Positions 12,252-26,059 of a stretch of DNA of 64,000 nucleotides are shown piece after piece. The stretch is from Leptodactylus fallax (lineage: Eukaryota; Chordata; Amphibia; Anura; Leptodactylidae), in assembly GCA_947044405.1 (NCBI GenBank), contig CAMRHE010000507.1, positions 682,001 to 746,000 on the forward strand, written 5' to 3'. How positions within the stretch are numbered: the stretch's first letter is position 1; each line of letters opens with the position of its first letter. Below the pieces are notes generated by a model that was given only the letters and a program-made list of their open reading frames with translations, ran no database searches and had not been told where the DNA came from. The translations under genes and the position numbers were made by a program.

Positions 12252-15200
12252 GTGCTTAGTCCCATATGTAGTGTGCTGAGTCCCATATTTAGTGTGCTTA
12301 GTCTGATATGTAGTTTGCTTAGTCCGATAGGTAGTGTGCTTAGTCCAATATGTAGTGTGCTTAGTCCGATATGTAGTGTGCTTAGTCTAATATGTACTAT
12401 GCTTATTCCGATGTTTAGTGCGCTTAGTTCGATATGTAGTGTGCTCAGTCTAATATGTACTGTGCTTAGTCCGACGTGTAGTGCGCTTAGTTCGATATGT
12501 AGTGTGCGCAGTCTAATATGCAGTGTGCTTAGTCCGATATGTAGTGTGCTTAGTCCGATATGTAGTGTGCTTAGTCCGATATGTCATTTGCTTAGTCCGA
12601 TATGCAGTGTGCTTAGTCCGATATGTCATGTGCTTAGTCCGATATGCAGTGTGCTTATTCCAATATGTAGTGTGCTTAGTGCGATATGTAGTGTGCTCAT
12701 TCCGATATGTTGTGTGTTTACTCCCATATGTAGTGTACATAGTCTGATACGCAGTGTGCTCAGTCCAGTCTGTAGTGTGCTTAGTCCGATATGTAGTGTG
12801 CTTAGCCCAATATGTAGTGTGCTTTGTCCCATATGTAGTGTGCTTAGTCCGATATGTAGTGTGCTTAGTCTAGTATGTAGTGTGCTTAGTCCGATATGTA
12901 GTGTGCTTAGTCCGATATGTAGCGTGCTTAGTCCGATATGTTTGCTTAGTCCGATATGTCATTTACTTAGTCCAATATGTTGTGTGCTTAGTCTGATATG
13001 TAGTGTTCTTAGTCTGATATGTAGTGTGCTTAGTCTGATATGTCATTTGCTTAGTCCGATATGTCATTTGCTTGGTCCGATATGTAGTATGTTTAGTCTG
13101 ATATGTCATTTGCTTAGTCCGAAATGTAGTGTGCTTAGACCCACATGTAGTGTGCTTAGTCCGATATGTTGTGTGCTCAGTCCCATATGTAGTGTGCTTA
13201 GTCTGATATGTAGTTTGCTTAGTCCGATAGGTAGTGTGCTTAGTCCAATATGTAGTGTGCTTAGTCCGATATGTTGTGTGCTTAGTCCGATATGTTGTAT
13301 GCTTAGTCCGATATGTAGTGTGCTCAGTCCAATATGTAGTGTGCTTAGTCCGATACGTTGTGTGCTCAGTCCGATATGTAGTGTGCTCAGTCCAATATGT
13401 AGTGTGCTTAGTCCGATATGTAGCGTGCTTAGTCCGATATGTAGTATGCTTTGTCCCATATGTAGAGTACTTAGTCTGATATGCCATTTGCTTAGTCCGA
13501 TATGTCATTTGCTTACTCCGATATGCAGTGTGCTTAGTCCGATATGTAGTGTGCTCAGTCTAATATGTAGTGTGCTTAGTCCGATATGTAGTGTGCTCAG
13601 TCTAATATGTAGTGTGCTTAGTCCGATGTGTAGTGCGCTTAGTCCGATGTGTAATGCGCTTAGTCCGATATGTCGTGTGCTTAGTCCGATATGTAGTGTG
13701 CTTATTCCGATATGTCATTTGCTTACTCCGATATGCAGTGTGCTTAGTCCGATATGTAGTGTGCTCAGTCTAATATGGAGTGTGCTTACTCCAATATGTA
13801 GTGTGCTCAGTCCGATATGTAGTGTGCTTATTCTAATATGTACTGTGCTTAGTCCGATGTGTAGTGCGCTTAGTCCTATATGTAGTGTGCTCAGTCTAAT
13901 ATGTAGTGTGCTTAGTCTGATATATTGTGTGCTTAGTCCGATCTGTAGTGTGCTTAGTCCGATATGTCATTTGCTTAGTCCGATATGTAGTGTGCTTAGT
14001 CTAATATGTACTGTGCTTAGTCCGATGTGTAGTGCGCTTAGTCCTATATGTAGTGTGCTCAGTCTAATATGTAGTGTGCTTAGTCCGATATATTGTGTGC
14101 TTAGTCCGATATGTAGTGTGCTTAGTCCGATATGTCATTTGCTTAGTCCGATATGTAGCGTGCTTAGTCCAATATGTTGTGTGCTTAGTCTGATATGTAG
14201 TGTGTTTAGTCCCATATGTAGTGTACATAGTCTGATATGCAGTGTGCTCAGTCCAGTCTGTAGTGTGCTTAGTCCGATATGTAGTGTGCTTAGCCCAATA
14301 TGTAGTGGGCTTTGTCCCATATGTAGTGTGCTTAGTCCGATATGTAGTGTGCTTAGTCTAGTATGTAGTGTGCTTAGTCCGATATGTAGTGTGCTTAGTC
14401 CGATATGTAGCGTGCTTAGTCCGATATGTTTGCTTAGTCCGATATGTCATTTACTTAGTCGAATATGTTGTGTGCTTAGTCTGATATGTATTGTTCTTAG
14501 TCTGATATGTAGTGTGCTTAGTCTGATATGTCATTTGCTTAGTCCGATATGTCATTTGCTTAGTCCGATATGTAGTTTGTTTAGTCTGATATGTCATTTG
14601 CTTAGTCCGAAATGTAGTGTGCTTAGACCCATATGTAGTGTGCTTAGTCCGATATGTTGTGTGCTCAGTCCCATATGTAGTGTGCTTAGTCTGATATGTA
14701 GTTTGCTTAGTCCGATAGGTAGTGTGCTTAGTCCAATATGTAGTGTGCTTAGTCCGATATGTTGTGTGCTTAGTCCGATATGTTGTGTGCTTAGTCCGAT
14801 ATGTTGTGTGCTCAGTCCAATATGTAGTGTGCTCAGTCCGATATGTAGTGTGCTTAGTCCGATATGTAGTGTGCTTAGTCCAATATGTAGTGTGCTTAGT
14901 CCAATATGTAGTGTGCTTAGTCCGATATGTAGTGTGCTTAGTCCGATTTGTAGTGTGCTCAGTCCAATCTGTAGTGTGCTTAGTCCGATATGTAGTGTGC
15001 TTAGTCCGATATGTAGTATGCTTTGTCCCATATGTAGAGTACTTAGTCTGATATGCCATTTGCTTAGTCCGATATGTTATTTGCTTACTCCGATATGCAG
15101 TGTGCTTAGTCCGATATGTAGTGTGCTCAGTCTAATATGTAGTGTGCTTAGTCCGATATTTAGTGTGCTCAGTCTAATATGTAGTGTGCTTAGTCCGATG

Positions 15201-18053
15201 TGTAGTGCGCTTAGTCCGATGTGTAATGCGCTTAGTCCGATATGTCGTGTGCTTAGTCCGATATTTAGTGTGCTTAGTCCGATATGTAGTGTGCTTAGTC
15301 TGATATGTAGTGTGCTTAGTCCGATATGTCATTTGCTTACTCCGATATGCAGTGTGCTTAGTCCGATATGTAGTGTGCTCAGTCTAATATGTAGTGTGCT
15401 TACTCCAATATGTAGTTTGCTTAGTCCGATATGTAGTGTGCTTAGTCTAATATGTACTGTGCTTAGTCCGATGTGTAGTGCGCTTAGTCCTATATGTAGT
15501 GTGCTCAATCTAATATGTAGTGTGCTTAGTCCGATATATTGTGTGCTTAGTCCGATATGTAGTGTGCTTAGTCCGATATGTCATTTGCTTAGTCCGATAT
15601 GTAGTGTGCTTAGTCTAATATGTACTGTGCTTAGTCCGATGTGTACTGCGCTTAGTCCTATATGTAGTGTGCTAAGTCTAATATGTAGTGTGCTTAGTCC
15701 GATATATTGTGTGCTTAGTCCGATATGTAGTGTGCTTAGTCCGATATGTCATTTGCTTAGTCCGATATGTAGTGTGCTCAGTCTAATATGTAGTGTGCTT
15801 AGTCCGATGTGTAGTGCGCTTAGTCCGATGTGTAATGCGCTTAGTCCGATATGTCGTGTGCTTAGTCCGATATGTAGTGTGCTTAGTCCGATATGTAGTG
15901 TGCTTAGTCTGATATGTAGTGTGCTTACTCCAATATGCAGTGTGCTTAGTCCGATATGTAGTGTGCTCAGTCTAATATGTAGTGTGCTTACTCCAATATG
16001 TAGTGTGCTTAGTGCGATATGTAGTGTGCTTAGTCTAATATGTACTGTGCTTAGTCCGATGTGTAGTGTGCTTAGTCCTATATGTAGTGTGCTCAGTCTA
16101 ATATGTAGTGTGCTTAGTCCGATATATTGTGTGCTTAGTCCGATATGTAGTGTGCTTAGTCCGATATGTTATTTGCTTAGTCCGATATGTAGCGTGCTTA
16201 GTCCAATATGTAGTGTGCTTATTCCAATATGTAGTGTGCTCAGTCCAATATGTTGTGTGCTTAGTCTGATATGTAGTGTGTTTATTCCCATATGTAGTGT
16301 ACATAGTCTGATATGCAGTGTGCTCAGTCCAATCTGTAGTGTGCTTAGTCCGATATGTAGTGTGCTTAGTCCGATATGTAGTGTGCTTAGTCCAATATGT
16401 AGTGTGCTTAGTCCAATATGTAGTGTGCTTAGTCCGATATGTAGTGTGCTTAGTCCAATATGTAGTGTGCTTAGTCCGATATGTAGTGTGCTCAGTCTAA
16501 TATGTAGTGCGCTTAGTCCGATATGTAGTGTGCTTACTCCAATATGTAGAGTGCTTAGTCCGATATGTAGTGTGCTTAGTCCGATATGTTTGCTTAGTCC
16601 GATATGTCATTTGCTTAGTCTGTAATGTAGTGTGCTTAGTGCGATATGCAGTGTGCTCAGTCCGATATGTTGTGTGCTTAGTCTGATATGTAGTGTGCTT
16701 AGACTGATATGTAGTGTGCTCAGTCCGATATGTCATTTGCTTAGTCCGATATGTCATTTGCTTAGTCCGTAATGTAGTGTGCTTAGTCCCATATGTAGTG
16801 TGCTTAGTCCGATATGTAGTGTGCTTAGTCCCATATGTAGTGTGCTCAGTCCGACATGTTGTGTGCTTAGTCTGATATGTAGTGTGCTTAGTCCGATATG
16901 TAGTGTGCTCTGTCTAATATGTAGTGTGCTTAGTCCGATGTGTAGTGCGCTTAGTCCGATGTGTAGTGCGCTTAGTCCGATATGTAGCTTGCTTAGTCCG
17001 ATATGTAGTGTGCTTAGTCCCATATGTAGTGTGCTCAGTCCGACATGTTGTGTGCTTAGTCTGATATGTAGTGTGCTTAGTCCGATATGTAGTGTGCTCT
17101 GTCTAATATGTAGTGTGCTTCGTCCGATGTGTAGTGCGCTTAGTCCGATGTGTAGTGCGCTTAGTCCGATATGTAGCTTGCTTAGTCCGATATGTAGTGT
17201 GCTCAGTCTAATATGTAGTGTGCTTACTCCAATATGTAGTGTGCTTAGTCCGATATGTAGTGTGCTTAGTCCCATATGTAGTGTGCTTAGTCCCATATGT
17301 CATTTGCTTAGTCTGATATGTAGTGTGCTTAGTCCGATATGTTATTTGCTTAGTCCGATATGTTATGTGCTTAGTCTGATATGTAATGTGCTTAGTCCGA
17401 TATGTAGTGTGCTCAGTCTAATATGTAGTGTGCTTAGTCCGATGTGTAGTGTGGTTAGTCCGATATGTAGTGCGCTCAGTCTAATATGTTGTGTGCTTAG
17501 TCTGATGTGTAGTGCGCTTAGTCCGATATGTAGTGTGCTTAGTCTGATATGTAGTGTGCTTAGTCCGATATGTCATTTGCTTACTCCGATATGCAGTGTG
17601 CTTAGTCCGATATGTAGTGTGCTCAGTCTAATATGTAGTGTGCTTACTCCAATATGTAGTGTGCTTAGTCCGATATGTAGTGTGCTTAGTCTAATATGTA
17701 CTGTGCTTAGTCTGATGTGTAGTGCGCTTAGTTCGATATGTAGTGTACTCAGTCTAATATGTACTGTGCTTAGTCCGATGTGTAGTGCGCTTAGTTCGAT
17801 ATGTAGTGTGCTCAGTCTAATATGTAGTGTGCTTAGTCCGATATGTAGTGTGCTTAGTCCCATATGTAGTGTGCTTAGTCCCATATGTCATTTGCTTAGT
17901 CTGATATGTAGTGTGCTTAGTCCGATATGTTGTGTGCTTAGTGTGATATGTAGTGTATTTAGTCCTATATGTAGTGTACATAGTCTGATATGCAGTGTGC
18001 TCAGATCAATCTGTAGTGTGCTTAGTCCGATATGTCATTTGCTTAGTCCGTAA
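12252..18053. repeat. Array segment with few marker monomers and GCGC subfamily
   Basis: From 12252 to 16625 no GTCCGTAATG marker monomer and no frame-breaking indel occurs, which yields a 1,457-codon open frame starting with GTG. The encoded product is only degenerate seven-residue repeats, so I treat it as satellite. Monomers of the GATGTGTAGTGCGC type are frequent from about 13.6 kb. Internal duplication: 12963..13508 resembles 14451..15059 (offset 1,488 bp). Parts recur at 20.7-23.5 kb, for example 16318..16500 with 21856..22038. Confidence 0.75.
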
Positions 18054-21000
18054 TGTAGTGGGCTTAGTCTGATATGTAGTGTGCTTAGTCCGATATGTAG
18101 TGTGCTTAGTCCGATATGTAGTGTGCTTAGTCCGATATGTCATTTGCTTAGTCCGTAATGTAGTGTGATCAGTCCACTATGTAGTGTGCTCAGTCCGATA
18201 TGTTGTGTGCTTAGTCTGATATGTAGTGTGCTTAGTCCGATATGTAGTGTGCTCAGTATAATATGTAGTGTGCTTAGTCCGATATGTCATGTGCATAGTC
18301 TGATATGTAGTCTGCTTAGTCCCATATGTAGTGTGCTTAGTCCCATATGTCGTGTGCATAGTCTGATATGTAGTGTGCTTAGTCCGATAATTAGTGTGCT
18401 TAGTCCGATATGTAGTGTGCTTAGTCCGATATGTCGTGTGCATAGTCTGATATGTAGTTTGCTTAGTCCGATATGTTGTGTGCTTAGTCCGATATGTAGT
18501 GTGCTCAGTATAATATGTAGTGTGCTTAGTCCGATAGGTAGTGTGCTTAGTCCAATATGTAGTGTGCTTAGTCCGATATGTTGTGTGCTTAGTCTGATAT
18601 GTAGTGTTCTTAGTCTGATATGTTATGTGCTTAGTCCGATATGTCATTTGCTTAGTCTGATATGTCATTTGCTTAGTCAGATATGTCATTTTCTTTGTCT
18701 GATATGTAGTATGTTTAGTCCGATATGTCATTTGCTTAGTCCGTAATGTAGTGTGCTTAGTCCCATATGTAGTGTGCTTAGTCCCATATATCATGTGCAT
18801 AGTCTGATATGTAGTGTGCTTAGTCCGATATGTAGTGTGCTTAGTCCGATATGTAGTGTGCTTAGTCCGATATGTTGTGTGCTTAGTCCGATATGTAGTG
18901 TGCTCAGTATAATATGTAGTGTGCTTAGTCCGATATGTCATGTGCATAGTCTGATATGTAGTCTGCTTAGTTCGATAGGTAGTGTGCTTAGTCCAATATG
19001 TAGTGTGCTTAGTCCGATATGTTGTGTGCTTAGTCTGATATGTAGTGTTCTTAGTCTGATATGTAGTGTGCTTAGTCCGATATGTCATTTGCTTAGTCCG
19101 ATATGTCATTTGCTTAGTCAGATATGTCATTTGCTTAGTCTGATATGTAGTATGTTTAGTCCGATATGTCATTTGCTTAGTCCTTAATGTAGTGTGCTTA
19201 GTCCCATATGTAGTGTGCTCAGTCCCATATTTAGTGTGCTTAGTCTGATATGTAGTTTGCTTAGTCCGATAGGTAGTGTGCTTAGTCCAATATGTAGTGT
19301 GCTTAGTCCGATATGTAGTGTGCTTAGTCTAATATGTACTGTGCTTATTCCGATGTTTAGTGTGCTTAGTTCGATATGTAGTGTGCTCAGTCTAATATGT
19401 ACTGTGCTTAGTCCGACGTGTAGTGCGCTTAGTTCGATATGTAGTGTGCGCAGTCTAATATGGAGTGTGCTTAGTCCGATATATTGTGTGCTTAGTCCGA
19501 TATGTAGTGTTCTTAGTCCGATATGTAGTGTGCTTAGTCCGATATGTCATTTGCTTAGTCCGATATGCAGTGTGCTTAGTCCGATATGTCATGTGCTTAG
19601 TCCGATATGCAGTGTGCTTATTCCAATATGTAGTGTGCTTAGTGCGATATGTAGTGTGCTCATTCCGATATGTTGTGTGTTTACTCCCATATGTAGTGTA
19701 CATAGTCTGATATGCAGTGTGCTCAGTCCAGTCTGTAGTGTGCTTAGTCCGATATGTAGTGTGCTTAGCCCAATATGTAGTGTGCTTTGTCCCATATGTA
19801 GTGTGCTTAGTCCGATATGTAGTGTGACTAGTCCGATATGTAGTGTGCTCAGTCTAATATGTAGTGTTCTTAGTCCGATATATTGTGTGCTTAGTGCGAT
19901 ATGTAGTGTGCTTAGTCCGATATGTAGTGTGCTTAGTCTGATATGTCATTTGCTTAGTCCGATATGTAGTGTGCTTAGTCCGATATGTTTGCTTAGTCCG
20001 ATATGTCATTTACTTAGTCCGATATGTTGTGTGCTTAGTCTGATATGTAATGTTCTTAGTCTGATATGTAGTGTGCTTAGTCCGATATGTCATTTGATTA
20101 GTCCGATATGTAGTATGTTTAGTCCGATATGTCATTTGCTTAGTCCGTAATGTAGTGTGCTTAGTCCCATATGTTGTGTGCTTAGTCCGATATGTTGTGT
20201 GCTCAGTCCCATATGTAGTGTGTTTAGTCTGATATGTACTTTGCTTAGTCTGATAGGTAGTGTGCTTAGTCCAATATGTAGTGTGCTCAGTCCGATATGT
20301 AGTGTGCTTAGTCCGATATGTAGTGTGCTTAGTCCGATATGTAGTGTGCTCAGTCCAATTTGTAGTGTGCTCAGTCCGATATGTAGCATGCTCAGTCTAA
20401 TATGTAGCGTGCTTAGTCCGATATGTAGTGTGCTTAGTCTGATATGTAGTGTGCACAGTCCGATATGTTGTGTGCTTAGTGTGATATGTAGTGTATTTAG
20501 TCCTATATGTAGTGTACATAGTCTGATATGCAGTGTGCTCAGATCAATCTGTAGTGTGCTTAGTCCGATATGTAGTGTGCTTAGTCCGATATGTAGTGTG
20601 CTTAGTCTGATATGTAGTGTGCTTAGTCCGATATCTAGTGTGCTTAGTCCGATATGTAGTGTGCTTAGTCCAATATGTCATTTGCTTAGTCCACTATGTA
20701 GTGTGCTTAGTCCACTATGAAGTGTGCTCAGTCCAATGTGTTGTGTACTTAGTCTGATATGTATTGTGCTTAGTCTGATATGTAGTGTGGTTAGTCCGAT
20801 ATGTAGTGTGCTCAGTCCGATATGTAGTGTGCTTAGTCCGATATGTGGTGTGCTCAGTATAATATGTAGTGTGCTTAGTCCGATATGTCATGTGCATAGT
20901 CTGATATGTAGTGTGCTCAGTCCGATATGTTGTGTGCTTAGTGTGATATGTAGTGTATTTAGTCCTATATGTAGTGTACATAGTCTGATATGCAGTGTGC

Positions 21001-24000
21001 TCAGTCCAATCTGTAGTGTGCTTAGTCCGATATGTAGTGTGCTTAGTCCGATATGTAGTATGCTTTGTCCCATATGTAGAGTACTAAGTCTGATATGCCA
21101 TTTGCTTAGTCCGATATGTTTTTTGCTTACTCCGATATGCAGTGTGCTTAGTCCGATATGTAGTGTGCTCAGTCTAATATGTAGTGTGCTTAGTCCGATA
21201 TGTAGTGTGCTCAGTCTAATATGTAGTGTGCTTAGTCCGATGTGTAATGCGCTTAGTCCGATATGTCGTGTGCTTAGTCCGATATGTAGTGTGCTTAGTC
21301 CGATATGTAGTGTGCTTAGTCTGATATGTAGTGTGCTTAGTCCGATATGTCATTTGCTTACTCCGATATGCAGTGTGCTTAGTCCGATATGTAGTGTGTT
21401 CAGTCTAATATGTAGTGTGCTTACTCCAATATGTAGTGTGCTTAGTCCTATATGTAGTGTGCTCAGTCTAATATGTAGTGTGCTTAGTCCGATATATTGT
21501 GTGCTTAGACCGATATGTAGTGTGCTTAGTCCGATATGTCATTTGCTTAGTCCGATATGTAGTGTGCTTAGTCTAATATGTACTGTGCTTAGTCCGATGT
21601 GTAGTGCGCTTAGTCCTATATGTAGTGTGCTCAGTCTAATATGTAGTGTGCTTAGTCCGATATATTGTGTGCTTAGTCCGTTATGTAGTGTGCTTAGTCC
21701 GATATGTCATTTGCTTAGTCCGATATGTAGCGTGCTTAGTCCAATATGTAGTGTGCTTATTCCAATATGTAGTGTGCTCAGTCCAATATGTTGTGTGCTT
21801 AGTCTGATATGTAGTGTGTTTAGTCCCATATGTAGTGTACATAGTCTGATATGCAGTGTGCTCAGTCCAATCTGTAGTGTGCTTAGTCCGATATGTAGTG
21901 TGCTTAGTCCGATATGTAGTGTGCTTAGTCCAATATGTAGTGTGCTTAGTCCAATATGTAGTGTGCTTAGTCCGATATGTAGTGTGCTTAGTCCAATATG
22001 TAGTGTGCTTAGTCCGATATGTAGTGTGCTCAGTCTAATATGTAGTGCGCTTAGTCCGATATGTAGTGTGCTTACTCCATTATGTAGAGTGCTTAGTCCG
22101 ATATGTAGTGTGCTTAGTCCGATATGTTTGCTTAGTCCGATATGTCATTTGCTTAGTCTGTAATGTAGTGTGCTTAGTGCGATATGCAGTGTGCTCAGTC
22201 TGATATGTTGTGTGCTTAGTCTGATATGTACTGTGCTTAGTCTGATATGTAGTGTGCTCAGTCCGATATGTCATTTGCTTAGTCCGATATGTCATTTGCT
22301 TAGTCCGTAATGTAGTGTGCTTAGTCCCATATGTAGTGTGCTTAGTCCGATATGTAGTGTGCTTAGTCCCATATGTAGTGTGCTCAGTCCGATATGTAGT
22401 GTGCTTAGTGAGATATGTAGTGTGCTCAGTCCGACATGTTGTGTGCTTAGTCTGATATGTAGTGTGCTTAGTCCGATATGTAGTGTGCTCTGTCTAATAT
22501 GTAGTGTGCTTAGTCCGATGTGTAGTGCGCTTAGTCCGATGTGTAGTGCGCTTAGTCCGATATGTAGCTTGCTTAGTCCGATATGTAGTGTGCTTAGTCT
22601 GATATGTAGTGTGCTTAGTCCGATATGTCATTTTCTTACTCTGATATGCAGTGTGCTTAGTCCGATATGTAGTGTGCTCAGTCTAATATGTAGTGTGCTT
22701 ACTCCAATATGTAGTGTGCTTAGTCCGATATGTAGTGTGCTTAGTCCCATATGTAGTGTGCTTAGTCCCATATGTCATTTGCTTAGTCTGATATGTAGTG
22801 TGCTTAGTCTGATATGTTATTTGCTTAGTCCGATATGTTATGTGCTTAGTCTGATATGTAATGTGCTTAGTCCGATATGTAGTGTGCTCAGTCTAATATG
22901 TAGTGTGCTTAGTCCGATGTGTAGTGTGGTTAGTCCGATATGTAGTGCGCTCAGTCTAATATGTTGTGTGCTTAGTCTGATGTGTAGTGCGCTTAGTCCG
23001 ATATGTAGTGTGCTTAGTCTGATATGTAGTGTGCTTAGTCCGATATGTCATTTGCTTACTCCGATATGCAGTGTGCTTAGTCCGATATGTAGTGTGCTCA
23101 GTCTAATATGTAGTGTGCTTACTCCAATATGTAGTGTGCTTAGTCCGATATGTAGTGTGCTTAGTCTAATATGTACTGTGCTTAGTCCGATGTGTAGTGC
23201 GCTTAGTTCGATATGTAGTGTGCTCAGTCTAATATGTACTGTGCTTAGTCCGATGTGTAGTGCGCTTAGTTCGATATGGAGTGTGCTCAGTCTAATATGT
23301 AGTGTGCTTAGTCCGATATATTGTGTGCTTAGTCCGATATGTAGTGTGCTTAGTCCGATATGTAGTGTGCTTAGTCCGATATGTAGTGTGTTTAGTCCGA
23401 TATGCAGTGTGCTTAGTCCGATATGTCATTTGCTTAGTCCGATATGTAGTGTGCTTAGTCCGATATGTCATGTGCTTATTCCGATATGCAGTGTGCTTAT
23501 TCCAATATGTAGTGTGCTCAGTCCGATATGTTGTATGTTTACTCCCATATGTAGTGTACATAGTCTGATATGCAGTGTGCTCAGTCCGATATGTTGTATG
23601 TTTACTCCCATATGTAGTGTACATAGTCTGATATGCAGTGTGCTCAGTCCAATCTGTAGTGTGCTTAGTCCGATATGTAGTGTGCTTAGCCCAATATGTA
23701 GTGTGCTTAGTCCCATATGTAATGTGCTTAGTCCGATATGTAGTGTGCTTAGTCTAGTATGTAGTGTGCTTAGTCCGATATGTAGTGAGATTAGTCCGAT
23801 ATGTAGTGTGCTCAGTCTAATATGTAGTGTGCTTAGTCCCATATGTAGTGTGCTTAGTCCGATATGTAGTGTGGTTAGTCTAGAATGTAGTGTGCTTAGT
23901 CCGATATGTAGCGTGCTTAGTCCGATATGTTTGCTTAGTCCGATATGTCATTTACTTAGTCCGATATGTTGTGTGCTTAGTCTGATATGTAGTGTTCTTA

Positions 24001-26059
24001 GTCTGATATGTAGTGTGCTTAGTCTGATATGTCATTTGCTTAGTCCGATATGTCATTTGCTTAGTCCGATATGTAGTATGTTTAGTCTGATATGTCATTT
24101 GCTTAGTCCGAAATGTAGTGTGCTTAGTCCCATATGTAGTGTGCTTAGTCCGATATGTTGTGTGCTCAGTCCCATATGTAGTCTGCTTAGTCTGATATGT
24201 AGTTTGCTTAGTCCGATAGGTAGTGTGCTTAGTCCAATATGTAGTGTGCTTAGTCCGATATGTTGTGTGCTTAGTCCGATATGTTGTGTGCTTAGTCCGA
24301 TATGTAGTGTGCTCAGTCCAATATGTAGTGTGCTTAGTCCGATATGTTGTGTGCTCAGTCCGATATGTAGTGTGCTCAGTCCAATATGTAGTGTGCTCAG
24401 TCCAATATGTAGTGTGCTCAGTCCGATATGTAGTGTGCTTAGTCTAATATGTTGTGTGCTTAGTCCGATATGTAGTGTGCTTAGTCCGAAATGTAGTGTG
24501 CTTAGTCTGATATGGAGTGTGCTTAGTCCGATATGTCATTTGCTTAGTCCGTAATGTAGTGTGGTTAGTCCACTATGTATTGTGCTCAGTCCGATATCTT
24601 TTGTGCTTAGTCCGATATGTAGTGTGCTTAGTCTAATATGTAGTGTGTTTAGTCCGATATGCAGTGTGATTAGTTCGATATGTAGTGTGCTCAGTCTAAT
24701 ATGTAGTGTGCTTATTCCGATATCTTGTGTGCTTAGTCCGATATGTAGTGTGCTTAGTCTAATATGTAGTGTGTTTAGTCCGATATGCAGTGTGATTAGT
24801 GCGATATGTAGTGTGCTTAGTCCGATATGTAGTGTGCTTAGTCTGATATGTCATTTGCTTAGTCCGATATGTAGTGTGCTTAGTCCGATATGTTTGCTTA
24901 GTCCGATATGTCATTTACTTAGTCCGATATGTTGTGTGCTTAGTCTGATATGTAGTGTTCTTAGTCTGATATGCAGTGTGCTTAGTCCGATGTGTCATTT
25001 GCTTAGTCCGATATGTCATTTGCTTAGTCCGATATGTCATTTGCTTAGTCCGATATGTAGTATGTTTAGTCCGATATGTCATTAGCTTAGTCCGTAATGT
25101 AGTGTGCTTAGTCCCATATGTAGTGTGCTTAGTCCGATATGTTGTGTGCTCAGTCCCATATGTAGTGTGCTTAGTCTGATATGTAGTTTGCTTAGTCCAA
25201 TATGTAGTGTGCTCAGTCCAATATGTAGTGTGCTTAGTCCGATATGTTGTGTGCTCAGTCCGATATGTAGTGTGTTCAGTCCAATATGTAGTGTGCTTAG
25301 TCCAATATTTTGTGTGCTCAGTCCGATATGTAGTGTGCTTAGTCCAATATATTGTGTGCTTAGTCCGATATGTAGTGTGCTTAGTCCGATATGTAGTGTG
25401 CTTAGTCCGATATGTCGTGTGCATAGTCTGATATGTAGTGTGCTTAGTCCGATATGTTGTGTGCTTAGTCCGATATGTAGTGTGCTCAGTATAATATGAA
25501 GTGTGCTTAGTCCGATATGTCATGTGCATAGTCTGATATGTAGTCTGCTTAGTTCGATAGGTAGTGTGCTTAGTCCAATATGTAGTGTGCTCAGTCCAAT
25601 ATGTAGTGTGCTCAGTCCAATATGTAGTGCGCTCATTCCGATATGTAGCATGCTCAGTCTAATATGTAGCGTGCTCAGTCCGATATGTAGTGTGCTTAGT
25701 CTGATATGTAGTGTGTTCAGTCCGATATGTTGTGTGCTTAGTGTGATATGTAGTGTATTTAGTCCTATATGTAGTGTACATAGTCTGATATGCAGTGTGC
25801 TCAGATCAATCTGTAGTGTGCTTAGTCCGATATGTCATTTGCTTAGTCCGTAATGTAGTGTGCTTAGTCTGATATGTAGTGTGCTTAGTCCGATATGTAG
25901 TGTGCTTAGTACAATATGTAGTGTGCTTAGTCCGATATGTCATTTGCTTAGTCCGTAATGTAGTGTGATCAGTCCACTATGTAGTGTGCTCAGTCCGATA
26001 TGTTGTGTGCTTAGTCTGATATGTAGTGTGCTTAGTCCGATATGTAGTGTGCTCAGTAT

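Noticed and set aside
12252..16625. 1,457-codon open frame on the plus strand, repeated CSVLSPI-like peptide
   Set aside because: It opens with GTG, is pure satellite, and is open only because the monomer is seven codons without stops. Other frames and the opposite strand are open too. Variants change residues freely, so there is no sign of protein-level constraint.
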